NCBI GenBank assembly: GCA_028872875.1
Contig: JAGWOC010000019.1
Location: forward strand, 1 to 46,960
Direction of reading: 5' to 3'
From: Chloroflexota bacterium
Lineage (GTDB): Bacteria > Chloroflexota > Dehalococcoidia > DSTF01 > JACRBR01
DNA: 46,960 nt
Shown: piece after piece, positions 34,967 through 42,831 of the stretch
How positions within the stretch are numbered: the stretch's first letter is position 1
How the letters are laid out: each line of letters starts with the position of its first letter
Translations under genes and position numbers: made by a program
The notes under the pieces: generated by a model
Seen by the model: the letters and a program-made list of their open reading frames with translations, nothing else
The model's database searches: none
What the model was told of the DNA's origin: nothing

Positions 34967-36810
34967 TTCACTACGACCGTGAGCGCCTTGGTCGTGTCGT
35001 TGCCGAGGATGTCGATGACCTTCACGACGACGGTGTAGGTGCCCGGCGCCTCGTACGTGTGAGTGGTCTTGCGCTCGAGCTTGGGCGCCTTGCGCGTCCT
35101 GTAGCTCTGCCACTCATTGTGGAAGGTGTCATCGCGGTAGTTCCAGTCCACGGCCCAGTAGTCAACCCAGTCGGCCCAGTTCTTCACCGCGCGGCGGACC
35201 TCATCAGGCACGTCTCCCGGGATGACGAAGTCGGTCAGCGCGACCGTGGCCCGAAGCTTCTCGACCGCGAGGTCTAACTCGAGCGCAGCGAGTTCGAAGA
35301 AGCGGATGTCGCCCTGGTCGACGGCCCGACGGTCCATGACCTCGCTCGGGATCTTCACCATCCGGAGGTTGACGCCGGCTTTGGCGGCCTGCTGTTTGGA
35401 GACCTCGTTGATCTCGAAAGCAAAGTCCCACCCCAGGATGTCGATGCCGTTGGTCTTAGGGCTTCCTGCCCCCTTGCCCACTGCCTTCTTGAACTCGGCG
35501 ACGATCGCGGTGACGTCGGCCGGACTCACCGGCGCGTCTACGGCGCCGACATGAACCATCCGTGCTCCGCGCAGGCCGTGGAGCCACACCCGTCCTTGGA
35601 CCGGCGTCGCACCGTAGAGCTTGAGGACGAAGGCGCGATAGCGGAGCTCGCGCTGCGCGGCGTCCTCGCTGAACTCCGCCCGCTGCCAGGCCTGGCGCTC
35701 GTACTTCCCGAGGTTTTGGACCACGAAAGGACGGAGCCCCTCCATCGAGAGCAGTCGCTTGCGCGCGGTGTGGATGGCGAAGCGGCTGAGATCAGCGGCC
35801 ACCCAGCGTCGACGCAGTTGCTCTGCCACGACCGCGGTCGTGCCGCTCCCGGCGAAGCAGTCGAGGACGAGGTGGTCCTCGTCAGAGCAGGCTTTGATGA
35901 CCCACTCGAGCAGCGCGCGGGGCTTCTGGGTCGGGTACCCCGTGCGTTCATTGGCCGAAGGCGCCTCGATGGGAATTCGCAGTACGTTGTCGGGCCACTT
36001 GCCCTTGGGGTTGAGCTCCTGCGCTCCATAGTCGCGGTCGCCGCGAACGTTGCCAATGAAGTGGCTGAAGCGCTCCTTCGTGGTGTCGGCGTATTCGGTA
36101 CGCACGTCGTCGGCGTTGAACGTCCAACTCTCGCCCTTCGCGTACCAGTAGAGGTTGTCGTGACGCCGCGCCGGACGGTCCTTCGGAACACCCGCGCCGC
36201 CGTAATGCCAGATGAGCTCGTCAACCATCCGGCTCATGCCAAAGACCTCGTCGAGGACAGCCTTGGCGTATGGACCCATGCGGTAATCGAGATGCACGAT
36301 CAGGCTGCCGCGGTCGCTCAGTAGCTCGCGCAACAGCGACACCGTCTCGAAGAACCAGCTGAGATAGGAGTCGAGGCCCTTCCCCCAGGTATCGCGATAG
36401 GCCTTGACCTCAATCAGGCTCGGCTCCTTGGTGAACTCGTCGTCGCCCACGGTGATGGGGAACGAGAAGTCGGCGCCTGTGGCGAACGGCGGGTCGATAT
36501 AGACAAGGTCGACCTTGCCTGCGAACTCACCGAGCAGCGCCGGGAGGACGTACTTCTTGTCGCCCCAGATGAGGCGGTTCCGCCACTGCGACGCCGCGCC
36601 GCTGCCGAAGAGGTCGAGGGTCTTCTGGCGCTCCTGCGCCGACTCGTTCACGGTCTCAACGGTCTGGAACGGGAGGACCGCGCGCAGCGGCGCGACCTTC
36701 TGGCCCCGACTGTCGTACTTGCCTTCCCACCGCAGCTCTGGCACGAGAAACGTCAGTCTATTGATCTGCGGGGATGCGGGAACGCCGCTGGGTGGATCGG
36801 CGCGAACCAC
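34963..36810 (-). CDS. Type III-like Mod DNA methyltransferase with PKD-like C-terminus
   Basis: This protein is about 615 residues. Catalytic DPPF lies in VDLVYIDPPFATGADF (about 105-118), and LDCFAGSGTTAVVAEQL is the AdoMet site further on, so it is a beta-class N6-adenine/N4-cytosine methyltransferase. The last 35 residues (THTYEAPGTYTVVVKVIDIL, GNDTT) look like a PKD-type beta domain, as seen in other Mod partners of this Res family. The start may be GTG 36810, which overlaps the regulator by 53 bp, or lie slightly downstream. Confidence 0.88.
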   Translation of the reverse strand: MVRADPPSGVPASPQINRLTFLVPELRWEGKYDSRGQKVAPLRAVLPFQTVETVNESAQERQKTLDLFGSGAASQWRNRLIWGDKKYVLPALLGEFAGKVDLVYIDPPFATGADFSFPITVGDDEFTKEPSLIEVKAYRDTWGKGLDSYLSWFFETVSLLRELLSDRGSLIVHLDYRMGPYAKAVLDEVFGMSRMVDELIWHYGGAGVPKDRPARRHDNLYWYAKGESWTFNADDVRTEYADTTKERFSHFIGNVRGDRDYGAQELNPKGKWPDNVLRIPIEAPSANERTGYPTQKPRALLEWVIKACSDEDHLVLDCFAGSGTTAVVAEQLRRRWVAADLSRFAIHTARKRLLSMEGLRPFVVQNLGKYERQAWQRAEFSEDAAQRELRYRAFVLKLYGATPVQGRVWLHGLRGARMVHVGAVDAPVSPADVTAIVAEFKKAVGKGAGSPKTNGIDILGWDFAFEINEVSKQQAAKAGVNLRMVKIPSEVMDRRAVDQGDIRFFELAALELDLAVEKLRATVALTDFVIPGDVPDEVRRAVKNWADWVDYWAVDWNYRDDTFHNEWQSYRTRKAPKLERKTTHTYEAPGTYTVVVKVIDILGNDTTKALTVVVK

Positions 36811-37153
36811 TCGTTTCCGCGATCTCGAGCGTCTCCCTCAGGCGTTGCCATTGTTCGACGCTAACCGGCGCCAGCGGTGTGTCGATGAACTTGTAGAAGG
36901 TGCGATGATCCCGAACGCCAGTCTTGATCGCAAGACGAAGCTGTGCACGGCTCAGCTCGCTCCGCAAGTCTTGGTCTCTCATTCGCCGATCAACAAGTAC
37001 GGCGCTTGCCACGCCGAACGCGCGCGCGAGCTGCTCCAACGTCGCCAGGCCGGGATTCGTCCTGCGCCCAGTGACGAGCTGATTGATGTAGCTGACGTGC
37101 ACTCCCGAGGCCCGAGCGAGGTCGCTCTGAGTCCAGCCGCGGAGACGCAGCAT
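36758..37153 (-). CDS. XRE-family regulator of the restriction-modification genes
   Basis: This 131-residue protein has an N-terminal Cro/CI-type helix-turn-helix (GWTQSDLARASGVHVSYINQ, LVTGRRTNPGLATLEQLARA). The rest is a helical domain ending in a basic tail. The gene is first in the Mod-Res operon, where it would act as controller protein and delay restriction until methylation is complete. An inverted repeat at 37241-37265 upstream is a candidate operator. Confidence 0.8.
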   Translation of the reverse strand: MLRLRGWTQSDLARASGVHVSYINQLVTGRRTNPGLATLEQLARAFGVASAVLVDRRMRDQDLRSELSRAQLRLAIKTGVRDHRTFYKFIDTPLAPVSVEQWQRLRETLEIAETSGSRRSTQRRSRIPADQ

Positions 37154-37240
37154 GGCGCGGAGGTTCGAGAGAACCAGCGCCCCACTCGGCTGTGGCGCCT
37201 GGCGTATCGGCCTGATGCGTCCAGAATAAGGCCTGTTGCT

Positions 37241-37265
37241 AGTAGCCTCAGGAGGTTATGCTACT
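37241..37265. promoter_or_regulatory. Candidate operator of the restriction-modification regulator
   Basis: AGTAGC and GCTACT are perfect 6-bp arms separated by 13 bases, with CCTCAGGAGG at the centre-left forming an inner palindrome. It lies between the divergent XRE gene and the three-Cys gene and could control both. Confidence 0.45.
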
Positions 37266-37304
37266 GACAATGGCCGAGTTCAACACGGCGTTCGGATGGA
37301 GCTC

Positions 37305-38153
37305 ATGAGCGGCAAGACCTCGATCGAGTGGGCGACGGCTGTCTGGAATCCCACCACCGGATGCAAGCGAGTCTCTGCCGGTTGCGACAACTGCTACGCG
37401 TTCAAGCTCCACGATCAGCGGTACGTCGCCTGGACTCGCGGGAGGATGCCGACCGCGGCCCCGCAGTATCACTTGCCCTACTCACGGCTCCAGCTGCTCG
37501 CAGATCGTCTGGATGATCCAGCCTCCATGAAGCGGCCCGAGCTGATCTTCGTCGACAGCATGGCCGACCTCTTCTGGGAAGCAGTGCCCACTGACTACAT
37601 CGACCGCGTCTTCGACACGATGGAGCAGGTCGACCACCACATCTATCAGATCCTCACGAAGCGACCCGATCGGATGTCGAACTACGTCCGCAACCGATAC
37701 CCACATCGCGTCGTCCCGGAGCACATCTGGCTCGGCACGAGCGTCGAAGATGCACGGGTGCTCGAGCGCGTCGACCATCTGCGCGCCGCGCCGGCGAAGA
37801 TCCGCTTCCTCTCGTGCGAGCCTCTCCTGGGCTCGCTATCGAACCTGTCGCTGAAGGGAATCCACTGGGTCATCGCCGGAGGCGAGAGCGGACCGCGCCA
37901 CCGCGTGATCGATCCGAGTTGGGTACAAGAACTCCGCGATATGTGCATCGACGCCGGGGTGGCCTTCTTCTTCAAACAGTGGGGCGGAGCCCGTCCCAAA
38001 GACGGCGGCCGGCGACTCGAGGGGCGCGAGTGGAACCAGTACCCGAGGGTCTCGCTTCGGCCGACGCCCGTGGCGCGCCGGGCGCGCAAGTTGGGCTTGG
38101 CACCTGCTCGGCCGAAAGAGAGCTCACTTCCGCGCGCGGTCGCTGTCGCCTAG
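37305..38153 (+). CDS. Phage Gp37/Gp68-type three-Cys-motif protein (DUF5131)
   Basis: This 282-residue protein has the family start TSIEWATAVWNPTTGCKRVS with Cys20, Cys27 and Cys30 (CKRVSAGCDNCYA), a probable iron-sulfur or radical-SAM-like cluster site. Later blocks are IFVDSMADLFWEAVP, IYQILTKRPDRM, IWLGTSVED and GIHWVIAGGESGPRHR, all hallmarks of this family. The biochemical role is unknown; nucleic-acid modification has been proposed for relatives. ATG 37296 is an alternative start. The stop overlaps the convergent TcmP stop by 3 bp; TcmP-type genes are the known genomic partner. Confidence 0.88.
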   Translation: MSGKTSIEWATAVWNPTTGCKRVSAGCDNCYAFKLHDQRYVAWTRGRMPTAAPQYHLPYSRLQLLADRLDDPASMKRPELIFVDSMADLFWEAVPTDYIDRVFDTMEQVDHHIYQILTKRPDRMSNYVRNRYPHRVVPEHIWLGTSVEDARVLERVDHLRAAPAKIRFLSCEPLLGSLSNLSLKGIHWVIAGGESGPRHRVIDPSWVQELRDMCIDAGVAFFFKQWGGARPKDGGRRLEGREWNQYPRVSLRPTPVARRARKLGLAPARPKESSLPRAVAVA

Positions 38154-39076
38154 AACAGCCCGCGCTGGCGCAACTTCGGGTCTCGGCGCCAATGGTCGAT
38201 CGAACCGGCCATGATTGTGTCGGCGTCTTTGTGATCTGACGCGAACACGAGCGAATACATCGGATCGCGCTCGTCGACGTCGCAGTGCCTCGTGTACACG
38301 TACCCGATCCGCCTGAGCTCCTCTTCGAAGGAGTCCCGCATCGCGCCGAACACCTCCGACCACTCGCGTCGTCCGGCCACCCACTCTTGCATGACGGGCT
38401 CCCAGCGCCGATTGCCGAGGAGCCTCTCGAGTTGATCGAGACTGACTTTCGACGGCATCTGACCCTGCTCGAGATTTGCCTGGCGGCGGATCCGTCCGAT
38501 CTGCAGGCCGACGAGCTGTTCGATCCTTCTGGCGCGTGCGCTGTCGTGCCAGGTTGCTATGAGCCGCACGGTCTCGAAACGCAGGTCATCGAGGTCGTAG
38601 GGGTCAAGGAGCACCAGCGTTGGCGTTCGATCTTCGACTTCGTTCAGCGCATCGACCATGACGACGTTCGCGTCGCCGCGCACGACGCGCGCGCGTGCTT
38701 CGGTAGCGCCGGCGGCCCGCGTCCTTGCCTCGAGCGTGTTGGCTCGATCATCGTCGAGCTCGACGAAGCGGAGATGCGTAAATCGAATCGGGGATGCGCC
38801 TGCCGCGCCAGGGACCTCGGCACGCAAGGCAATGAGGGCGGATCCATCACGGACATGTCCGTTGCCGAAGTCGTAGCGGCCGACTCCGGCGAAGCCGTCG
38901 ATGTATCTGCGGTACATCGCGCTGCGGGTCGCGTGCAGGAAGCCGCCGCCGCGACCACGCTCGTCGACATAGCCGATGTACCGGCTGAGGACTGCCAACT
39001 TCATCTCCGTGTGCGCAGGTGCCGGATCGACGGGGCGCCCATCCGACGCGGATGCGATGTCGCTGTCGGCGCTCAC
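38150..39076 (-). CDS. tcmP: Three-Cys-motif partner protein TcmP
   Basis: This 308-residue protein has the TcmP opening HTEMKLAVLSRYIGYVDERG, then YIDGFAGVGRYDFGNGHVRD with GSALIAL, which resembles a Rossmann methyltransferase motif I, and LVLLDPYDLDDLRFETVRL. It is GTGA-overlapped with the ImmA-like gene and so belongs to the repressor operon, expressed in the lysogen. Its three-Cys partner is encoded convergently. Function is unknown; a methyltransferase-like reaction is inferred. Confidence 0.85.
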   Translation of the reverse strand: MSADSDIASASDGRPVDPAPAHTEMKLAVLSRYIGYVDERGRGGGFLHATRSAMYRRYIDGFAGVGRYDFGNGHVRDGSALIALRAEVPGAAGASPIRFTHLRFVELDDDRANTLEARTRAAGATEARARVVRGDANVVMVDALNEVEDRTPTLVLLDPYDLDDLRFETVRLIATWHDSARARRIEQLVGLQIGRIRRQANLEQGQMPSKVSLDQLERLLGNRRWEPVMQEWVAGRREWSEVFGAMRDSFEEELRRIGYVYTRHCDVDERDPMYSLVFASDHKDADTIMAGSIDHWRRDPKLRQRGLF

Positions 39077-39585
39077 GGGCGTGTTGACTCGTCGATATGC
39101 CGGAGCTCTCGCAGTCGGACCTCGGCGGCCGCACGGCTCACCTGGAACCGCCTCGCGACCTCCCGGATTAGCTCATCGCGCGCGCCCCAGCCCAAGGTGT
39201 CACGGATGAAATCGCCTACCCACGGACGTGGCATCAACAGTGAACCCGCGAAGTACTCCTGGGCCCAGTGCCGCGGCGAATTCGTTTTCCGATAGGCGGA
39301 GGGCTGAAGGATCTGAACCGGCGGCGCAGCTGGGTCGAGAAGGTGGTGCCCGAGCTCGTGCGCCTTCGTGAAGCGCTGCCGCAACGGATGCTCGCGCGAG
39401 GAGATGATCGCGTGGCCGTGGCCGTCGAGGTCGCAGAAGTAGCCACCCGAGATCCGCTCGACGTCAGTGAGGATGTAGACGAGACCCTCGCCGGACGCGA
39501 CGTAGTCGATGTCCACGGGCGGCGTCCGCTGGCCCTGGCGCGCCAGGACCTCGAGCGCGATCCGCGCGATCGCTTCGGCCCGCAT
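39073..39585 (-). CDS. ImmA/IrrE-family metallopeptidase
   Basis: This 170-residue protease has HELGHH at 76-81 as zinc site, preceded by LRQRFTKAHELGHHLLDP, and a second helix AQEYFAGSLLMP typical of the family. ImmA-type proteases cut the phage repressor on DNA damage, which induces the prophage. The gene follows the repressor with no gap, as in ICEBs1-like and many actinophage-type switches. Confidence 0.88.
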   Translation of the reverse strand: MRAEAIARIALEVLARQGQRTPPVDIDYVASGEGLVYILTDVERISGGYFCDLDGHGHAIISSREHPLRQRFTKAHELGHHLLDPAAPPVQILQPSAYRKTNSPRHWAQEYFAGSLLMPRPWVGDFIRDTLGWGARDELIREVARRFQVSRAAAEVRLRELRHIDESTRP

Positions 39586-39930
39586 TCAACGATTGGCTCG
39601 GAGCGTCTTCCGCACAGCGGTGAGGAGTGCCTCCACGTCCGCCTGACGGATCTCTCGCCCGAGCCGCCCCTTGTCTCTCATGATCGCCTCGACGCGCTGG
39701 ACCGCCTGCTCCTCGATCCACTCGTCAATCTCGGAGTCCGGCAGCTTCAGCGCCTTCACCCACTTGCGCAGCGCCGGCAACCCCGGGTTGCTCTCGCCGG
39801 TCTCCCACTCGGAGATCGACTGCTTGGTCACCCCGATGCGGTCCGCGACCTGCTGCATGGTGAGATCCAGCCGCTCGCGCTCGGCGCGCAAACGCTGAAA
39901 GAACCGGTGTGGCTTGACCTCGTCAGGCAC
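39586..39930 (-). CDS. XRE-family prophage repressor
   Basis: This 114-residue protein carries a helix-turn-helix at about 20-75 (LTMQQVADRIGVTKQSISEW and then ETGESNPGLPALRKWVKAL). The second half is helical (IDEWIEEQAVQRVEAIMRDK) and likely dimerises. It is divergent from the Cro-like gene, and both share the VTKQSIS recognition helix, so they should bind the same operators. It is the probable lysogeny repressor and target of the ImmA-like protease. Confidence 0.82.
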   Translation of the reverse strand: MPDEVKPHRFFQRLRAERERLDLTMQQVADRIGVTKQSISEWETGESNPGLPALRKWVKALKLPDSEIDEWIEEQAVQRVEAIMRDKGRLGREIRQADVEALLTAVRKTLRANR

Positions 39931-39943
39931 CTCCGGATTCTAG

Positions 39944-39983
39944 GTCAGGTTGGCTACTTGACGCGACAGGTGGACCGCCTGAC
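39944..39983. promoter_or_regulatory. Paired 19-bp operators between repressor and Cro-like genes
   Basis: Site 1 (39944-39962) is GTCAGGTTGGCTACTTGAC. Site 2 (39965-39983) is GACAGGTGGACCGCCTGAC. Their centres are 21 bp apart, about two helical turns. Consensus half-site is GTCAGG. A lone half-site GTCAGG is also at 39922-39927, just inside the repressor start. Divergent promoters should overlap these sites. Confidence 0.65.
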
Positions 39984-39993
39984 ATTGGAACGC

Positions 39994-40329
39994 ATGACCG
40001 AACGGCCCAACCGGATCCGCCAGTTCCGCCTTCTCGCCGATATCAGCCAGCAGGAGCTCGGCCGGCGCGTCGGCGTGACCAAGCAGTCGATCTCGGACTG
40101 GGAGCGCGGCAAGTGCTGGCCCAGCTTCCGCCGCGCGACCGCGCTGGCCGATGCCTTGGGCTGCTCCCTGGACGGCCTTTTTGTCCCCCCCGGGTCAGGA
40201 AGCCTACCTGACCGGGCCGGGCCCGCTGGGACCCTCGTAGCGGCTCCAGGGGCCGGCGTGACCGCGGTCGCGGAGCCCGTCGCCGAGCGGCCACAACCCG
40301 CGCGCGTCTCTCGTTCCCGCGCGAGCTGA
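39994..40329 (+). CDS. Cro-like XRE regulator
   Basis: This 111-residue protein has its helix-turn-helix at about 8-65 (IRQFRLLADISQQELGRRVG, VTKQSISDWERGKCWPSFRR). The C-terminal 40 residues are Pro/Ala/Gly-rich and disordered. It shares the recognition helix with the divergent repressor. ATG 39994 is chosen because it lies just past the paired operators and gives a complete domain. It heads the early operon. Confidence 0.82.
   Translation: MTERPNRIRQFRLLADISQQELGRRVGVTKQSISDWERGKCWPSFRRATALADALGCSLDGLFVPPGSGSLPDRAGPAGTLVAAPGAGVTAVAEPVAERPQPARVSRSRAS
40194..40212. promoter_or_regulatory. Third 19-bp operator inside the Cro-like gene
   Basis: GTCAGGAAGCCTACCTGAC has perfect arms GTCAGG and CCTGAC and matches site 1 at 15 of 19 positions. 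It lies about 250 bp downstream of the operator pair, within the disordered 3' part of the gene. It could support DNA looping by the repressor; an alternative is an attenuator stem. Confidence 0.5.
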
Positions 40330-40354
40330 CCCCATCTTCGCTGGAGGTAGAGCC

Positions 40355-40504
40355 ATGCCCTGCGACATCACCAAGCACGAGCACCGTTGCCGCGGCTGCA
40401 GCCACAACGAGCACGAGGGCCGCTGCGGCGCGCCGACGGTCTTCACGAAGGAGCCGTGCGCCTGCCCGGGTTTCGTCCCGGCGCGAGAGGTGGTGGCGGC
40501 ATGA
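40355..40504 (+). CDS. 49-residue Cys/His-rich zinc-finger-like protein
   Basis: ATG 40355 follows GGAGGTAGAG. The product has Cys3, His8, His10, Cys12, Cys15, His17, His20, Cys24 and two more Cys near residues 35 and 37 (CDITKHEHRCRGC, CACPGF). The density fits a treble-clef or zinc-ribbon knob. The stop overlaps the next start (ATGA), which supports translation. Role unknown; possibly DNA binding in early replication. Confidence 0.6.
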   Translation: MPCDITKHEHRCRGCSHNEHEGRCGAPTVFTKEPCACPGFVPAREVVAA

Positions 40505-41298
40505 CCACCGAGCTCGCGCCACGCCCGATCGAGGGCGAGTACCGCATCGTGCGGCCGCTGGTCTCGAAGGAGGCCGCGCTCGCCGCCTGGCAGGAATACC
40601 AGGACCTCACCCGCGCGATCCTGCGCGCCACTGACTTCCAGACCTTCCGCGAGGGCGGCCGCGAAGGGCGCTTCGTCAAGAAGAGCGGCTGGCGCCGCCT
40701 CGCCACCCACTATGGCATCTCGCTCGAGATGGCCGACGAGCGCCTCGGCCACGAGCACGACCCGCGGATCTGCGCCCGCGTGCGCTTTCCCGAGCAGATG
40801 CGCGAGGACCGCGACTGCGGCTGCCCCGTCGTCTTCGCCCGCTACGTCGTAAAGGCCATCGCCCCGAACGGCCGCGGAGTCACCGCGATCGGCCTCTGCT
40901 CGACCGGCGAGAAGAACCGCCGCTTCGTCCGCCAGGACCATGACATCGCGACCACCGCGTACACCCGCGCGGCGAACCGCGCGATCAGCGACATGATCGG
41001 CGCCGGCGAGATCTCGGCCGAAGAGGTCCGCGCGACCGGCGAGTTCGACGGCATCTCGCTGGAGGAGCGCGCCGCGATCAAGGAGACCTGGGCCCGCGCG
41101 CCGCAGGAGCGGCGCACCGCCGCGACGACGTGGCTACGCGCCAACGGCTTCAGCGGCGAGACGACCTCGGCGCTGTTCAGCGACTTCGCCCGCCGTGCCG
41201 GCGACGTCCAGGTCGCCGACCTCATCGGCCAGCTCGCCGGCGTCACCGCGGACTTCGACCCGGACGCGATCCTCGAGGAGGCCGAGGCCACGGCATGA
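40501..41298 (+). CDS. Putative phage recombination protein (annealase-like, unnamed family)
   Basis: This 265-residue protein has conserved blocks VKKSGWRRLATHYGISLEMA, YVVKAIAPNGRGVTAIGLCS and HDIATTAYTRAANRAISDMI with GAGEISAEEV. I have seen this pattern in phage and archaeal early genes near replication functions. A fold like RecT/Rad52 annealases is possible but I cannot prove it. It is flanked by overlapping early genes upstream of the replication initiator. Confidence 0.5.
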   Translation: MTTELAPRPIEGEYRIVRPLVSKEAALAAWQEYQDLTRAILRATDFQTFREGGREGRFVKKSGWRRLATHYGISLEMADERLGHEHDPRICARVRFPEQMREDRDCGCPVVFARYVVKAIAPNGRGVTAIGLCSTGEKNRRFVRQDHDIATTAYTRAANRAISDMIGAGEISAEEVRATGEFDGISLEERAAIKETWARAPQERRTAATTWLRANGFSGETTSALFSDFARRAGDVQVADLIGQLAGVTADFDPDAILEEAEATA

Positions 41299-41531
41299 CC
41301 AGCGACGCCACCGTCGTCTACGCCGGCGACTACGCGCGCGTGCGCAAGGTCCTGACCGCCGAGGGCGCACCCGCCTGGAATGTCGAACGTCCGCTCAACG
41401 GCTCGATCTTCCTGCGGTACCCGCTGGGCCGGCGGCATCACGCGATCGCCGCGGCGCAGGAGATCGAGCAGCTGCGCGGCGACTTCGCGCAGGCCCGAAT
41501 GAACCTGCAGCGCGGCCGCCTGATGCCGTGA
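41295..41531 (+). CDS. Small early protein
   Basis: This 78-residue protein (ATGA overlap on the left, GTGA on the right) has no motif I recognise. The C-terminal half is helical and basic (AIAAAQEIEQLRGDFAQARM). Overlaps on both sides support expression in the early operon. Confidence 0.55.
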   Translation: MTSDATVVYAGDYARVRKVLTAEGAPAWNVERPLNGSIFLRYPLGRRHHAIAAAQEIEQLRGDFAQARMNLQRGRLMP

Positions 41532-41899
41532 CGGTGGCGGCGCGGCGCGAGTACGCGACCGCGGCCGAGGACGCTGTCGCGCGCGTGCGCGAGCGGCTTG
41601 ACGCCGGCGCGGAGATCGTGCGCGCCGAGGTCCGGACGGTCCTGGACATGGACGAGCGGAAGTTCCGCGCCGCGGTCTCCGTCCTGCGCCGGCGCGGCTA
41701 CCCGGTCATCTCGAGCTCGGAGCAGGGCTCGACGTACCGGAAGGCGCGCTCGCGCGAAGAGCTCGAGGCCTTCATCGGACGCGAACTGCGGCCGCGCGCC
41801 ATCGACCTGCTCGAGCAGGAGCAGCGGCTCCGCGAGCACGCGGGCGAGCACTTCGAGCCGCGCCAGCTGCAGCTCGGGGCGGGAAGCGGTGCGGCGTGA
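41528..41899 (+). CDS. Small winged-helix-like early protein
   Basis: This 123-residue protein starts at GTG overlapping the previous stop. Residues about 25-75 read as a winged helix-turn-helix (IVRAEVRTVLDMDERKFRAA, VSVLRRRGYPVISSSEQG), followed by YRKARSREELEAFIGR and a basic helical tail. Similar proteins occur in phage early operons next to replication genes. It may bind DNA. Confidence 0.55.
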   Translation: MTVAARREYATAAEDAVARVRERLDAGAEIVRAEVRTVLDMDERKFRAAVSVLRRRGYPVISSSEQGSTYRKARSREELEAFIGRELRPRAIDLLEQEQRLREHAGEHFEPRQLQLGAGSGAA

Positions 41900-42831
41900 G
41901 CTGGCTGCGGATCGACGACACCTTCTACGACCACCCCAAGATCGTGGCCGCGGGGCCGCTCGCGGTCGCGCTCCACGTCTTCGCCATGACGTACGCCAGC
42001 CGCCACGGCACCGATGGCTTCGTCCCGGCGTCGATGCTGCCCTGGCTGGTTCGGTTCGACGCGATCCAGCTCACGCTCGGCCTGGAGCCGCGCGGCCCCG
42101 CGATGCCGGTCGACGTCCAGGCCATCGCCGCGAGGCTGGTCGAGATCGGCCTCTGGCACCCGGCCAATGCCCCATGCGCGCGGTGCCGTCCTCGGACGAA
42201 GCGATCAGCGCACCCGCGGGCGGCCGGTTACCTCATCCACGACTTCCTCGAGTACAACCCGACCAGCGCCGAAGTCGACGAACGGCGCGCCGACAACCGC
42301 GAGCGGCAGCGACGCTGGCGAGCCGCCCACCGCGGTCCTGACGGGCGATTCACGAGCGACCGTCACGGTGAACCTAACGCGTTACTAACACCGCCCCGTC
42401 CCGACCCGTCCCGTCCCCGTACTACCTACGTAGGTACGAGTCCGCTCACGCCTGACAAGGAACTGAAGATGACCGTTCACGCCGTCGTCGACGAGTGGCG
42501 GAAAGCGCGGACGGGACCGGGCCTTGAGCGCTTCCGCGATCCGCAGGCGATCAATGGCCTGAAGATCCGGACCAAGAGCGCGCTCGCGTCGGGCGCGACT
42601 TTCGAGGACCTCCGCATCGCGATCGTCCGCCACGCCCACGACCCGAAGGCGAACCCCTGGTACATCGACGAGTGGGCCCGTGAGACCCGAGCGGCGCGCG
42701 AAGAGGCCGAGCACGCCGCGCGCAAAGCGCAGGAGCGCCGCGAGCTCGACGCCGTGGCCGACCGCCAGCGCGGTCTACGGCCGCTCGGCGCGATCCTCGA
42801 GGACGCCCGCCGGAGATCGGCCGATGGCTAG
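41896..42831 (+). CDS. Phage replication initiator-like protein
   Basis: This 311-residue protein (GTGA overlap) begins WLRIDDTFYDHPKIVAAGPL, the start seen in phage replication proteins with an N-terminal winged helix. Residues about 50-140 include a Cys pair (CARCRPRTKR) and YLIHDFLEYNPTSAEVDERR, which then gives a basic linker (RQRRWRAAHRG). The middle is Pro/Arg-rich linker DNA with repeats (see 42395). The C-terminal domain (about 190-290) looks DnaD/helicase-loader-like (FEDLRIAIVRHAHDPKANPW). Confidence 0.7.
   Translation: MSWLRIDDTFYDHPKIVAAGPLAVALHVFAMTYASRHGTDGFVPASMLPWLVRFDAIQLTLGLEPRGPAMPVDVQAIAARLVEIGLWHPANAPCARCRPRTKRSAHPRAAGYLIHDFLEYNPTSAEVDERRADNRERQRRWRAAHRGPDGRFTSDRHGEPNALLTPPRPDPSRPRTTYVGTSPLTPDKELKMTVHAVVDEWRKARTGPGLERFRDPQAINGLKIRTKSALASGATFEDLRIAIVRHAHDPKANPWYIDEWARETRAAREEAEHAARKAQERRELDAVADRQRGLRPLGAILEDARRRSADG
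42395..42436. other. Candidate phage replication origin inside the initiator gene
   Basis: Two 10-bp iterons CCCGTCCCGA and CCCGTCCCGT lie in tandem at 42395-42414 with a partial third. A perfect 14-bp palindrome TACCTACGTAGGTA follows at 42423-42436. An AT-richer run (TAACGCGTTACTAACA) lies just upstream. Lambda-type phages keep the origin within the initiator gene's linker. The linker codes for Pro/Arg/Ser, so codon bias could mimic iterons. Confidence 0.4.

Noticed and set aside
34967-35113. N-terminal extension of the Res protein
   Set aside because: It lies inside the Mod gene in another frame and has a shadow-type composition; GTG 34966 gives the usual 4-bp overlap.
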